Shown here: positions 7,969 to 15,882 of the stretch, one piece after another
Layout: every line of letters begins with the position of its first letter
Numbering within the stretch: the first letter of the stretch is position 1
From: Candidatus Dadabacteria bacterium
GTDB taxonomy: Bacteria > J088
Reading direction: 5' to 3'
Assembly (NCBI GenBank): GCA_003695505.1
Contig: RFIY01000380.1
Coordinates: 1 to 21,625 of the forward strand
Length of the DNA stretch: 21,625 nucleotides
Notes under the pieces: generated by a model
The model's input: only the letters and a program-made list of their open reading frames with translations
What the model was told of the DNA's origin: nothing
The model's database searches: none
Translations under genes and position numbers: made by a program

Positions 7969-8405
7969 GAGCCGGGGACCTCGCCATCGTAGCGCCAGAC
8001 GCCCTCCTCGAGGATCCAGGCATCGATGCGCGTGCCCACCGTCGGGATCGATAACGTCGAGACACCCTCCTGTCGTTTCGGCATACCCGTCAGCGTGACG
8101 CGGAAGCGCACCGTGCGATGCCGCCAGTCGACCGAATCGACGCTGGCCCGTGCGACGACGAATTCGTCGGCGCGGCGCGCCGCGAGGAGTGGCTCCGTCA
8201 GTGGATCCCGGTAGGTGGCGCGCAGCCGCTCGCTGAACCAGGCGGCGGCTTCGGCGAGGCGCCCCTCACTGACCGCCTGATAGAACTGTGCCGCCTGGCG
8301 TCCGGCGGCATTCGACATGGCGTCCGGGTCGATTTGCGGGCCGGAATAACAGCCGGATGCCACCAGGGCGGCGAGCAGAATCAGGGAGCGAACATACATT
8401 GCCAC
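7965..8405 (-). CDS. Predicted lipoprotein of unknown function
   Basis: I do not recognise a named family. The N-terminus is a lipoprotein signal: a hydrophobic stretch ending in the lipobox VASGC, so the mature protein (~120 aa) should be lipid-anchored in the periplasm. The mature part begins with a helical segment (QFYQAVSEGRLAEAAAWFSE) followed by alternating strands and ends with a WILEEGVWRYDGEVPG-type strand pair, a pattern reminiscent of NTF2-like folds (inference). Start: GTG 8405 has GGAG 8 nt upstream; ATG 8399, two codons later, is an alternative. The long open frame further upstream to 8567 covers the glmU 5' end and is not likely coding. The stop overlaps the UbiB-like GTG start (GTGA), so it leads that operon. 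Confidence 0.72.
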   Translation of the reverse strand: MAMYVRSLILLAALVASGCYSGPQIDPDAMSNAAGRQAAQFYQAVSEGRLAEAAAWFSERLRATYRDPLTEPLLAARRADEFVVARASVDSVDWRHRTVRFRVTLTGMPKRQEGVSTLSIPTVGTRIDAWILEEGVWRYDGEVPGS

Positions 8406-8430
8406 GTGGGCATCTCCATCAGTTGTTTCC

Positions 8431-8448
8431 GCCGCCGATCGCGGCGGC
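8431..8448 (-). repeat. GC-rich hairpin in leader of the lipoprotein operon
   Basis: GCCGCC-GATCGC-GGCGGC forms a 6-bp perfect GC stem with a 6-nt loop. It would lie in the 5' untranslated region of the minus-strand lipoprotein-UbiB-thioesterase mRNA, about 26 nt before the GTG start. There is no U-tract, so it is not a terminator. It may be chance in GC-rich DNA. Confidence 0.35.
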
Positions 8449-8465
8449 GCCACGCGAGATCTGGC

Positions 8466-8478
8466 TGGTAGAATACCA
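8466..8478. promoter_or_regulatory. Palindromic extended -10, possible bidirectional promoter
   Basis: TGGTA-GAA-TACCA is a perfect 5-bp inverted repeat between the divergent lipoprotein and glmU genes. Read on the plus strand it gives the extended -10 TGG-TAGAAT (8466-8474); on the minus strand it gives TGG-TATTCT (8470-8478). The plus-strand -10 ends 7 nt before the glmU ATG, which has no Shine-Dalgarno sequence, so glmU mRNA may begin at or within one or two bases of the start codon. No -35 is evident, which is acceptable for extended -10 promoters. Confidence 0.5.
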
Positions 8479-8481
8479 AAC

Positions 8482-9858
8482 ATGCCACAACATGAGACAA
8501 ATCGCGCGGCCGTGATCCTTGCGGCCGGGATCGGGCGCCGCTTCCGCAGCGCAGTGCCGAAGGTCATTCACGACATCCTGGGGCGCCCGTTGCTGGCCTG
8601 GGTTGTCGATGCATGTCGGCAAGCCGGCATCGATGACATCGTTGTTGTCGTGTCCCCGGCCATTCGCGAACAGGTTACGGCGGTGTTGCCTGACGTACGC
8701 ATCGCCGTCCAGGATGAGCCGCGTGGCACGGCTGATGCGGTTTCGGTGGCATTGCCGTTCCTTCCAGAGACCGGACTGGTCATCGTCGCGTCTGGTGATA
8801 CACCGTGCCTGCGTTCCGAAACGATTGCGACCGTCCTGGAGGCTGCGGCGTCAACGCCACTGGCGCTGCTGACCTGCCGCGTACCCGATCCGCAGGGCTA
8901 TGGCAGGATCGTGCGGGCAGACGACGGCTCCGTCGAACGGATCGTCGAGCACGCGGATGCAAACGATGCGGAACGTGCAATCGATGAGATCAACGCCGGT
9001 CTGTACGCATTCGACCTGACCGCGTTACGCAACTGGCTGCCGCGCATTGGCTCGGACAATGCGCAGGGCGAACACTACCTGGTCGATACCGTGTCGATGT
9101 GCCGCGAAGGCGATGCGCCCCCGCGGGCGGTGCTGCTCGAGAACCCCGATGAAATCCAGGGCATCAATGACCGCGTGCAGCTTGCCAGTGCGGAAGAGAT
9201 TCTGCGCCGGAGGATCGTTGATCACTGGCGGCGGCAGGGCGTGACCGTGCATGGCGATGATGTGATGATCGGACCAGATGTTACGCTGGAGTCCGATGTC
9301 GACATTGCGAGCGGCGTCGAGCTGCATGGCTGCACGCACGTTGCCACCGGCACGACGATTGGGCGCGGTTGTGTTCTGACGAATGCCCGGATCGGTGCGG
9401 ACGTCCGTCTGAAGCCCTATGTCGTTGCCGAAGACGCCGAGATCGGATCTGGTGCGCAGATCGGACCATTCGCCCATTTGCGCCCCGGGACGCGACTCGG
9501 GCGCGACGTGCGGATCGGCAATTTCGTCGAAACCAAGAATATCGAGATGGGTGAAGGTAGCAAGGCGAATCATCTGTCATACCTTGGCGACGCCGAGATC
9601 GGTTCCGGCGTCAACATCGGCGCGGGCACGATTACCTGCAATTACGACGGCGCCAACAAGCACCGTACGGTAATCGAGGACGACGTGTTCGTCGGCAGTG
9701 ATACGCAGTTCGTTGCGCCAGTGCGGATCGGGCGCGGGGCCACCATTGGCGCGGGTACGACCGTTACCCGTGATGTGTCGCCGGGTGCGCTGGCGGTGCG
9801 GCGCGCGCCGCAGAAGGAATATCCCGACTATCCCCGCAAGCGCAAGTCGTCTTCGTGA
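8482..9858 (+). CDS. glmU: Bifunctional GlmU: GlcNAc-1-P uridylyltransferase / GlcN-1-P acetyltransferase
   Basis: Makes UDP-GlcNAc, the precursor of peptidoglycan and lipid A, in two steps in the cytoplasm. The N-terminal uridylyltransferase domain (about 1-235) opens with LAAGIGRRFRSAVPKVIH (13-30), keeping R20 and K27 of the signature; the usual GTRM is GRRF here. GDTP (SGDTPCL) supplies the metal-site aspartate. The C-terminal left-handed beta-helix has hexad repeats and the acetyltransferase core LRPGTRLGRDVRIGNFVETK, SKANHLSYLGDAEIG with catalytic H364, NIGAGTITCNYDG and GATIGAGTTV. Length (458 aa) matches E. coli GlmU (456). ATG 8482 is the only reasonable start, yet it lacks a ribosome site and sits 7 nt after a -10. 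The stop overlaps the psd GTG start (GTGA). It supplies the pathway that LpxC also draws on. Confidence 0.97.
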   Translation: MPQHETNRAAVILAAGIGRRFRSAVPKVIHDILGRPLLAWVVDACRQAGIDDIVVVVSPAIREQVTAVLPDVRIAVQDEPRGTADAVSVALPFLPETGLVIVASGDTPCLRSETIATVLEAAASTPLALLTCRVPDPQGYGRIVRADDGSVERIVEHADANDAERAIDEINAGLYAFDLTALRNWLPRIGSDNAQGEHYLVDTVSMCREGDAPPRAVLLENPDEIQGINDRVQLASAEEILRRRIVDHWRRQGVTVHGDDVMIGPDVTLESDVDIASGVELHGCTHVATGTTIGRGCVLTNARIGADVRLKPYVVAEDAEIGSGAQIGPFAHLRPGTRLGRDVRIGNFVETKNIEMGEGSKANHLSYLGDAEIGSGVNIGAGTITCNYDGANKHRTVIEDDVFVGSDTQFVAPVRIGRGATIGAGTTVTRDVSPGALAVRRAPQKEYPDYPRKRKSSS

Positions 9859-10646
9859 TTGCCCGCTTCGTGACGCACGCGCTCAGCCGCATCGGCGGCT
9901 TTGTTGCCGCGATTCCGGTACCACGCCCCGTGCGGGAGCCACTGTGGACGTGGATTGCGAGATTGCTCGGCGCGGATCTTTCCGAAGCGGCACTGCCTGC
10001 GGCACAATTTCGCACCTTCCAGGAACTGTTTACCCGTGAGCTGTCACCCGGACTGCGTCCGATCGCGCAAGGCGCCGACGTCTGGGTCAGTCCGGTCGAT
10101 GCGAGCTGGCTCAGCCATGAGCGCGTCAGTGACGATGTATTCATCCCCGTCAAGGGCAACCGGCATCGATTGAGCGCGCTGATCGGCCTGGCCGGCGCGT
10201 CCGGGCAGGATATGCTCGTTTCGACGTTTTATCTGCGTCCGTACGATTATCACCGTATCCACGCACCGGCGGATCTCGTGGTCGATCGGGTGTTCGACGT
10301 GCCCGGCACGCTGTTCCCGGTCAATCGGGCCGGGCAACGTGTGCCGGGGCTGTTCGTGCGCAATGCCCGTGTCGTGCTGGAAGGGCGATGGCAGCAGCAA
10401 CGGGTCTGGATCGTCTGTGTCGGCGCCCTGATGGTCGGCTCGGTTGCGCTGAGTCATCCGGGACTCGAAGCGCTGCGGGCGCGACGGACGACGCAGGCGG
10501 TGACCATCACCAAAGGGCAGGAGCTCGGGATGTTTCGCTTTGGTTCGACTGTGATCATCGTCACGGATCATTTCTGTGGCGACGTGCATCATGAGCCGCG
10601 TGAGGTTCGTGTTGGACAGGAAATCTTTCGATGCGGCGCATCGTGA
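9855..10646 (+). CDS. psd: Phosphatidylserine decarboxylase proenzyme
   Basis: Converts phosphatidylserine to phosphatidylethanolamine at the inner membrane, using a pyruvoyl group made by self-cleavage. The cleavage motif is FGST (229-232), so chain cutting is expected between G230 and S231. The triad partners are D82 in SPVDASW and a histidine in YLRPYDYHRIHAP (H133/H136), followed by PGTLFPVN. FTRELSPGLRPI (59-70) is the family N-terminal block. Small oddities: the glycines that usually follow SPVD and the HxPxD segment are alanine and leucine here. Length 263 aa is slightly short against ~285-320 for proteobacterial enzymes. The GTG start overlaps the glmU stop (GTGA). The usual partner gene pssA is not in view. 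Confidence 0.93.
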   Translation: MIARFVTHALSRIGGFVAAIPVPRPVREPLWTWIARLLGADLSEAALPAAQFRTFQELFTRELSPGLRPIAQGADVWVSPVDASWLSHERVSDDVFIPVKGNRHRLSALIGLAGASGQDMLVSTFYLRPYDYHRIHAPADLVVDRVFDVPGTLFPVNRAGQRVPGLFVRNARVVLEGRWQQQRVWIVCVGALMVGSVALSHPGLEALRARRTTQAVTITKGQELGMFRFGSTVIIVTDHFCGDVHHEPREVRVGQEIFRCGAS

Positions 10647-11368
10647 TGCAACAGATCCGGCGTCTGCGCCCGCTTCTGCTGATGCTGTTCGTCGTGGCTG
10701 GCGGCGCCTGCATCGATTATCAGGAGACCATCCAGGTCAACCGGGATGGATCCGTCGAGATCACCGTTTACGCGACGGCGGTCAAGGCCGCGATGCCGAT
10801 GATCCGCAATCGACCGGAGCTGCGACAACTGATGCTGCTGCCTGCCGAGCCGGACAAGGCTCGTGCGTTGCTCGGATCCGATGTCGACGTTCTGTGGTGG
10901 CAGGTCGAGGACGGCGACGGCATCCGCGTTGTCGATGCCAAAGTGCGCATTCGATCGATCGATGTGATCAACCGCAATATAGGCCGGCTGGTCGCCAGCG
11001 ATCATTTCGAAGTTTATCGAGACGACAACGGGAACTGGAGACTGGAACGACGCATCCCGGCCTATCCGATCGATCCCGCGCTTGGCCCGGCGCGCGACTG
11101 GCTGAGCCGGCAGTTCGCCGACAGCAATCTCGAGTTTACATTGCGGGTTCCCACTCGTATTCTCGATACGAACGGGGAACGTCTCGATGGCCAGACGGTT
11201 CACTGGCAGACCAATCTCGCGAAGCTGCGGCAACAGGGATTCGTGATGGAAGCGACGATCGAGGCGCCGTCGCAGCGTCCGCTGCTGATTGCTGTGGGCG
11301 CTGCGGTGCTCCTCGGACTCGCCGGCGTGGTGTTTGTGCGGCGCAGGCGCACGGCTGAAGTTTGTTAG
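10631..11368 (+). CDS. Predicted periplasmic protein with C-terminal membrane anchor
   Basis: Function not recognised. The N-terminus is a signal sequence (LRPLLLMLFVVAGG) ending at AC (C27); the -3 residue is glycine, so the lipobox is non-canonical and signal peptidase I cleavage is equally possible. The soluble part begins with IDYQETIQVNRDGSVEITV, a beta pattern like that seen in LppM-type/DUF3153 proteins (weak resemblance). Near the C-terminus a single hydrophobic helix (LLIAVGAAVLLGLAGVVFV) is followed by RRRR, giving a type I topology: domain outside the cytoplasm, short basic tail inside. The last residue is cysteine. ATG 10631 has CAGGAA 8 nt upstream, so the gene overlaps psd by 16 bp; ATG 10646 (TGATG junction) is the alternative. 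Confidence 0.8.
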   Translation: MRRIVMQQIRRLRPLLLMLFVVAGGACIDYQETIQVNRDGSVEITVYATAVKAAMPMIRNRPELRQLMLLPAEPDKARALLGSDVDVLWWQVEDGDGIRVVDAKVRIRSIDVINRNIGRLVASDHFEVYRDDNGNWRLERRIPAYPIDPALGPARDWLSRQFADSNLEFTLRVPTRILDTNGERLDGQTVHWQTNLAKLRQQGFVMEATIEAPSQRPLLIAVGAAVLLGLAGVVFVRRRRTAEVC

Positions 11369-11418
11369 GATAATCGCGGGCATCCGTCGTAGTCGAAGAG
11401 ACGAGGAAAGAGCAGACC

Positions 11419-13236
11419 ATGGGCAGAATCATCGGGATCGACCTGGGCACCACCAACAGTTGCGTCGCCTACCTCGAAGGTGGCGAGGCCGTCGTGATAC
11501 CGAATCAGGAAGGCGCGCGCACGACGCCAAGTATCGTTGGCTTCACTGAAGGTGGCGACCGTATGGTGGGTCAGATTGCCAAACGCCAGGCTGTGACTAA
11601 TCCGGAACGGACGATTTATGGCGTCAAACGGCTGATGGGTCGCAAGTTCACGGATCCTGATGTGCAGCGGATCGCGCAAACCCTGTCGTATCAGATTGAC
11701 GAGATGGACAATGCTGACGCGGGTGTGCGCGTTGGCGACCGAATGTACAGCCCGCCGGAGATCAGTTCGTACGTCCTCAACAAGATGCGGGACATCGCCC
11801 AGGACTTTCTCGGTGAAGAGGTCACGGATGCGGTTGTCACGGTGCCGGCGTATTTCAATGATGCGCAGCGCCAGGCGACCAAGGATGCCGGTCGCATCGC
11901 CGGATTGAACGTGCTGCGCATCATCAATGAGCCGACGGCTGCCGCGCTTGCCTACGGTCTCGGCAAGGATGTCAATCAGAAGGTTGCCGTTTACGACCTT
12001 GGCGGTGGCACCTTCGATATCTCCATTCTCGAGATCGGCGACGGCGTATACGAAGTGCTATCGACGGCCGGCGACACGCTGCTGGGCGGTGAAAACTTCG
12101 ACGAGGCCCTGATCCGGTACCTGATCCAGCGCTTCCACGAGAAGACGGGTATCGACCTGAGCGGCGAACGCATGGCGTTGCAGCGCATCAAAGAGGCGTC
12201 CGAGCGCGCCAAAATGGAATTGTCGACGGCGCAGGAAACGGAAGTGAATCTGCCGTTCATCGCCGCAGGCGCGGATGGCCCTCTTCATCTCGTCGAAAAC
12301 ATTACGCGCGCGCAGTTCGAGGGGCTGATCAGGGATCTGGTCGAACAGACCCGCAAGCCGTGCGAAGACGCGTTGCAGGAGGCTGGCCTGACGGCCGCGG
12401 ATATCGATGAAGTGCTGCTCGTCGGGGGGTCGACCCGAATCCCTCTTGTTCAGGAGGTTGTCAAGGAAATCTTCGGCAAGGAGCCGAACAAGGGTGTCAA
12501 TCCCGATGAAGTCGTGGCATCCGGGGCGGCGATTCAGGGGGGCATTCTGCAGGGCGACGTCAAGGATGTGCTGCTGCTCGACGTGACACCGCTCAGCCTC
12601 GGGGTCGAAACGGCGGGTGGCGTATTTACGAAAATCATCGAAAAGAACACGACGATTCCCTGCCGTCAGACCAAGATTTTCTCGACGGCCGAGGATGGAC
12701 AGGATCTCGTTGTGATCCATGTGATGCAGGGCGAGCGCGAAATGGCCGAGGACAACATCAGCCTGGCGCGATTCCAGCTCGTGGGCATCCCGCCCGCGCC
12801 GCGCGGCGTGCCCCAGATCGAAGTGGCGTTCGAGCTCGATTCGAATGGCATGCTTCATGTTTCTGCAACCGACCTCGGCACAGGCAAGGCGCAGTCGGTG
12901 AAGGTGCAGCCGACGAGCGGATTGAGCGAGAAAGACATTGAGCGGATCGTCTCAGAGGCCGAGGAGCATCGACAGAGCGACCAGGAACGCCGTCAGATCG
13001 TTGAATTTCGCAATCAGATCGACAGCCTGTTGTACACGACGAAAAAGTCACTCGAAGAGTATGGCAGCGTGCTGGGCGACGACGTTCTGGCGGATCTGAA
13101 TCTGGCAATCGAGCGTGCCGAGACGACGCGAGACAGCGGGGATTCGGAGGAGCTCGAAGCCGCCCTGGAGCAGCTCAAGGAGCAGGCGTATCGCATCAGT
13201 GAAGTGCTCTACGGAGACGCCGACTCCAGTTCCTGA
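11419..13236 (+). CDS. dnaK: Hsp70 chaperone DnaK (tail-less paralog)
   Basis: ATP-driven Hsp70 chaperone. The nucleotide-binding domain has GIDLGTTNS (6-14), K70 in [15 protein letters not shown] (193-200), [12 protein letters not shown] and GGSTRIP. The linker DVLLLDVTP leads into the substrate-binding beta domain ([17 protein letters not shown] onward) and a helical lid. At 605 aa it is about 30 residues shorter than E. coli DnaK (638): it stops right after the lid helix with GDADSSS and lacks the disordered acidic tail and EEVD-like end. HscA is unlikely because the sequence is DnaK-like throughout. No dnaJ, grpE or other heat-shock gene is adjacent, and no sigma32-type promoter or CIRCE element is seen in the 50-bp gap upstream, where GAGGA precedes the ATG. 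The 3' end overlaps the convergent RDD gene by 28 bp. Confidence 0.95.
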   Translation: MGRIIGIDLGTTNSCVAYLEGGEAVVIPNQEGARTTPSIVGFTEGGDRMVGQIAKRQAVTNPERTIYGVKRLMGRKFTDPDVQRIAQTLSYQIDEMDNADAGVRVGDRMYSPPEISSYVLNKMRDIAQDFLGEEVTDAVVTVPAYFNDAQRQATKDAGRIAGLNVLRIINEPTAAALAYGLGKDVNQKVAVYDLGGGTFDISILEIGDGVYEVLSTAGDTLLGGENFDEALIRYLIQRFHEKTGIDLSGERMALQRIKEASERAKMELSTAQETEVNLPFIAAGADGPLHLVENITRAQFEGLIRDLVEQTRKPCEDALQEAGLTAADIDEVLLVGGSTRIPLVQEVVKEIFGKEPNKGVNPDEVVASGAAIQGGILQGDVKDVLLLDVTPLSLGVETAGGVFTKIIEKNTTIPCRQTKIFSTAEDGQDLVVIHVMQGEREMAEDNISLARFQLVGIPPAPRGVPQIEVAFELDSNGMLHVSATDLGTGKAQSVKVQPTSGLSEKDIERIVSEAEEHRQSDQERRQIVEFRNQIDSLLYTTKKSLEEYGSVLGDDVLADLNLAIERAETTRDSGDSEELEAALEQLKEQAYRISEVLYGDADSSS

Positions 13237-13691
13237 TCCGGCAGCCGGATCCAGGCTTCGCCGACCACCATCGTATCGGCAAACAGGTCGCCCATTCGCT
13301 GGCCGCGCGGGTCGTGATAGATCGCCCAGGTCTCGACGGCGGTGATGAACGTTCCAAGCACCGCGACCAGAATCAACCCCAGAATGGGAATGAACATCAG
13401 CGCATAGAGCAGCGCGATATGGGCATTGCGACGAATGCTCTGGCGCACCCCTGCCAGCTCGAAGGTTTCGGCGTCGACTACGCGCAGGCCAAGCAGCCGC
13501 TTGCCAAAGCTCTGGCCACCCGCCATGCCATCGGCAATGAGCAGGTAGACGAGTCCGAGCGCCATGCCAAAGGGCTCGGACAGGCGCGACAACAACGCCG
13601 CGATGAGCAGATCGATGGTGCGCGCGGCAATGCGCGCAACCGGATCTGCCGGCTCCGGTCCTGGCGGGATCTTGTCAGGATTGTCGTTCAT
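13209..13691 (-). CDS. RDD family membrane protein
   Basis: Small inner-membrane protein (160 aa) of the RDD family, whose roles are mostly unknown; some members affect ion transport or stress tolerance. The family signature is visible: RTIDLLI (24-30) with Arg and Asp in the first helix, [13 protein letters not shown] (61-73) between helices, and [17 protein letters not shown] (127-143) at the end. Hydrophobic segments lie at about 26-54 and 91-122. It is the last gene of a four-gene minus-strand operon, its ATG overlapping the DUF4177-like gene by 17 bp, and its 3' end overlaps dnaK by 28 bp tail to tail. Confidence 0.88.
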   Translation of the reverse strand: MNDNPDKIPPGPEPADPVARIAARTIDLLIAALLSRLSEPFGMALGLVYLLIADGMAGGQSFGKRLLGLRVVDAETFELAGVRQSIRRNAHIALLYALMFIPILGLILVAVLGTFITAVETWAIYHDPRGQRMGDLFADTMVVGEAWIRLPDQELESASP

Positions 13692-13932
13692 TCGTGACCG
13701 GTGTCCCCTCGCGCCGCGGTCGCACGAACATCAGAAACGCCATTGCGGGCCGCTTCGAACCTTCCCACATCGAAAAATGAATGGACTCGAACCGCCAACC
13801 GGCCTGCGTTTCGCGGTTCAGCACCTCCTGAATCTCCTGGTCGGTCACAATCGTCAACTCGACGACACGCCATTCGATCGCGCCATCGTGCCAGACGCGC
13901 ACAAGCTGTTCCGTAGGAGTCTGCACCTGCAC
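13675..13932 (-). CDS. Small DUF4177-like protein
   Basis: An 85-aa soluble protein of unknown function. The core EWRVVELTIVTDQ...LNRETQAGWRFESIHF...FLMFVRP resembles the DUF4177 pattern, a short strand-helix-strand domain with the conserved 'GW' after the helix. Start is GTG 13932, the first start after the upstream dgk stop (25-bp gap); ATG 13934 is out of frame. It overlaps the RDD gene by 17 bp. Its position between a lipid kinase and an RDD protein suggests co-expression but says little about its job. Confidence 0.7.
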   Translation of the reverse strand: MQVQTPTEQLVRVWHDGAIEWRVVELTIVTDQEIQEVLNRETQAGWRFESIHFSMWEGSKRPAMAFLMFVRPRREGTPVTNERQS

Positions 13933-13957
13933 ATCCTACCGTTTCCAGCGGGGCGGT

Positions 13958-14905
13958 TCAAACGGGCAGGCGGGGGATCAGAAACGTTGTGGGCGCCGCG
14001 GCCGCGAAGTGCAGCTCGTCATCGCTCTGGTACAGATCGCCGTCGATCGTGTAGATCAGTGGGGCTTCGGCCGGGCGAAAGATCGCCTCGCGTGCGTGCG
14101 CATCGATCATACGGGCGCGCTCTGGCCAGGGGCGGCCGCGGCGGATGTAATCGAGATGGCGAACCATACCTGCCGCATGCAGATCGGTCGCAAGCAGGTG
14201 AAACCTGTCCACAGCGGTTTCTGCGCGCCAGGCCGGCCGAAAGCCAATACCGAAATTGGCGATCGTCATAGCGAGTACGACGGTCCACGGGCGTTGGTGG
14301 TGATCGCCGTCGACTCGCAGGTGCCCGGCGGTACGGCGAAACGCCTGGCGAGCCGTCTGACCGCCGACCAGCGCCGAACCGACAACCTTGGCGGTCACGG
14401 CCGCGGCGCGCCGCGGCCCCGTCGTCGTACCGGCGTAGTAGAGCTCCAGAAAATTGGTCACGAGACCGAGGCCGAAAATGAACCCGAAACGCGAACCGAT
14501 CTGCATCGTCGCGCGCTCGGCCGTGTTCCAGTCGTTCCGCGTCAGCGCCGCGATGGCATGGTCGATGCGCGGCATGCCCAGGCTGTTCGCGACCATGTTC
14601 ATCGAGCCGCCGGGGAGCGCGATCAGTGGCGGAATATTGTCGCCAAGGCGCTGGCGCATCGCCGTGACGGCGTGTGAGATCGTGCCGTCCCCGCCTGCGA
14701 CGGCAAGTGCCGCCGGAGGACGCGCCGCGAGTCGGTCTGCGACGCGGGACAGCGCGTCGAGGTCAGTGGTGACCTCGACGTCGATGCCCTGGCCTGCAGC
14801 GAGCTGCGTGAGCTCTTCACAGCGCCGACGGTTCGTGGCCGCGTGGGGATTGAAGATCAGCGCAATGCGCTCGTTCAGGTCAGGCTGTATCTGTGTCGTC
14901 GGCAT
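13958..14905 (-). CDS. Diacylglycerol/lipid kinase family protein
   Basis: Cytoplasmic or membrane-associated lipid kinase with a DAGK catalytic domain (YegS/DgkB type), expected to phosphorylate diacylglycerol or a similar lipid with ATP. Visible motifs: IALIFNPHAA (14-23), the nucleotide-binding GGDGT (71-75), and PGGSMNMVA (98-106) at the place of the usual PxGTxNxxA, with serine for threonine. The second domain has the expected strand-rich C-terminal half (FGIGFRPAWRAETA...TIDGDLYQSDDELHF). Length 315 aa is typical. The ATG start overlaps the yhaM-like gene by 26 bp, so it is the second gene of a four-gene operon. Substrate is not deducible. Confidence 0.9.
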   Translation of the reverse strand: MPTTQIQPDLNERIALIFNPHAATNRRRCEELTQLAAGQGIDVEVTTDLDALSRVADRLAARPPAALAVAGGDGTISHAVTAMRQRLGDNIPPLIALPGGSMNMVANSLGMPRIDHAIAALTRNDWNTAERATMQIGSRFGFIFGLGLVTNFLELYYAGTTTGPRRAAAVTAKVVGSALVGGQTARQAFRRTAGHLRVDGDHHQRPWTVVLAMTIANFGIGFRPAWRAETAVDRFHLLATDLHAAGMVRHLDYIRRGRPWPERARMIDAHAREAIFRPAEAPLIYTIDGDLYQSDDELHFAAAAPTTFLIPRLPV

Positions 14906-15875
14906 GGCTGGGCGAACGAGTCATCAGGTGGCGGTTCAGGGCCGGCACGACGCCGGTCCAGGTTTCATCACCGGCAGATTGCATCGCCTGGGTGACGATG
15001 CCGACGCGCGAATCAAGCATATCGATCTGGTGCAGCAACATGGCTTCGAGCGTCTTGGGACGCCGTGGACTGCCGTATTCATACTCCCCGTGATGCGACA
15101 GGATCAGGTGGCGCAGATGGAGGTGCAGCGGCTCGGGAAAGTCGTCGATTGCGGCGACGGCGCGGTCCAGACGGTCGATCCCAAGCTGAATGTGGCCGAG
15201 CAGACGACCGACATCGGTGTATTCGAAACTTTGCTCGACGGAAAGCTCTTCGACCTTGCCGCTGTCGTGCAGCAGCGCACCGACGACGACCAGATCACGG
15301 TCAACGACGACGCCCTGCTGGCGGTAGTGATCGCAGACGAGATATGCGAGTTGCATCATGGACAATGTATGCGCGGCCAGGCCGCCGATCTCGGCATGAT
15401 GAACCGTGCGCGCGGCCGGCGCTCGGCAAAACGCGTGCAGCCATTCGCGATCATCCAGGTAGAGACCGACGAGGCGCTGCAGCATGGCCGACGTGAGTCG
15501 CTGCTGATGGTCGCGCAGCGCCGTCTCGACGTCGACGGGGTCAAGATTGCTGCGCGGCAGCCATTCCGTCGTGTCAACCTCTGCCGGATGCAGCGTGATC
15601 CGCGTGATCCGGAGCTGGGTGCGGCCGTTGAACTCCACCCCCTGCCCTTCGACGTCAACCAGGACGCGCTCCGGGATCGACGCGTCATAGCTGTCGGCGT
15701 TCTCCCAGATGCGCGCGTCGATCGTGCCGGTCCGGTCACCGAGGACGAGCTGCAGCCACGGTTTGCCTGTGCGCCCGACGCCACGTCGTTTCTGTCGGAC
15801 GAGGAACGTCCCGCAGACTCGCGTGTTCGGCCGCAGATCTGTCGCGGCGATGGTTACCGGTGGAATGTCTACCAT
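14880..15875 (-). CDS. YhaM-like 3'-5' exoribonuclease (OB fold plus HD domain)
   Basis: Predicted metal-dependent nuclease like Bacillus YhaM, which trims RNA (and single-stranded DNA) from the 3' end. The N-terminal part (about 10-95) is an OB-fold nucleic-acid-binding domain (TFLVRQKRRG...WLQLVLGDRTGTIDARIW). The HD domain supplies HH (159-160) and H169 in GGLAAHTLSM, the HD pair H203/D204 in ALLHDSGK, HH (261-262) in SHHGEYEYGSP, and D285 in HQIDMLDS. These blocks match YhaM closely by eye. I start at ATG 15875 (331 aa; YhaM is ~314). No Shine-Dalgarno is close, but TACGCT ends 7 nt upstream. An in-frame start at 15923 would add 16 residues without homology. It is the first gene of the minus-strand operon. 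Confidence 0.9.
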   Translation of the reverse strand: MVDIPPVTIAATDLRPNTRVCGTFLVRQKRRGVGRTGKPWLQLVLGDRTGTIDARIWENADSYDASIPERVLVDVEGQGVEFNGRTQLRITRITLHPAEVDTTEWLPRSNLDPVDVETALRDHQQRLTSAMLQRLVGLYLDDREWLHAFCRAPAARTVHHAEIGGLAAHTLSMMQLAYLVCDHYRQQGVVVDRDLVVVGALLHDSGKVEELSVEQSFEYTDVGRLLGHIQLGIDRLDRAVAAIDDFPEPLHLHLRHLILSHHGEYEYGSPRRPKTLEAMLLHQIDMLDSRVGIVTQAMQSAGDETWTGVVPALNRHLMTRSPSHADDTDTA

Positions 15876-15882
15876 GGGGTTC

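Noticed and set aside
8406-8567. N-terminal extension of the lipoprotein gene into the glmU 5' end
   Set aside because: It would bury the lipoprotein signal sequence more than 50 residues inside the protein and overlap glmU.
11369-11374. GATAAT as a -10 for dnaK
   Set aside because: No -35 at a suitable distance and no extended TG; sigma32-type elements are also absent, so I do not list a promoter.
12058-12858. 266-aa open frame antisense to dnaK
   Set aside because: Composition (His/Arg/Leu-rich) is that of a reverse-strand shadow of a conserved gene; no ribosome site or motif.
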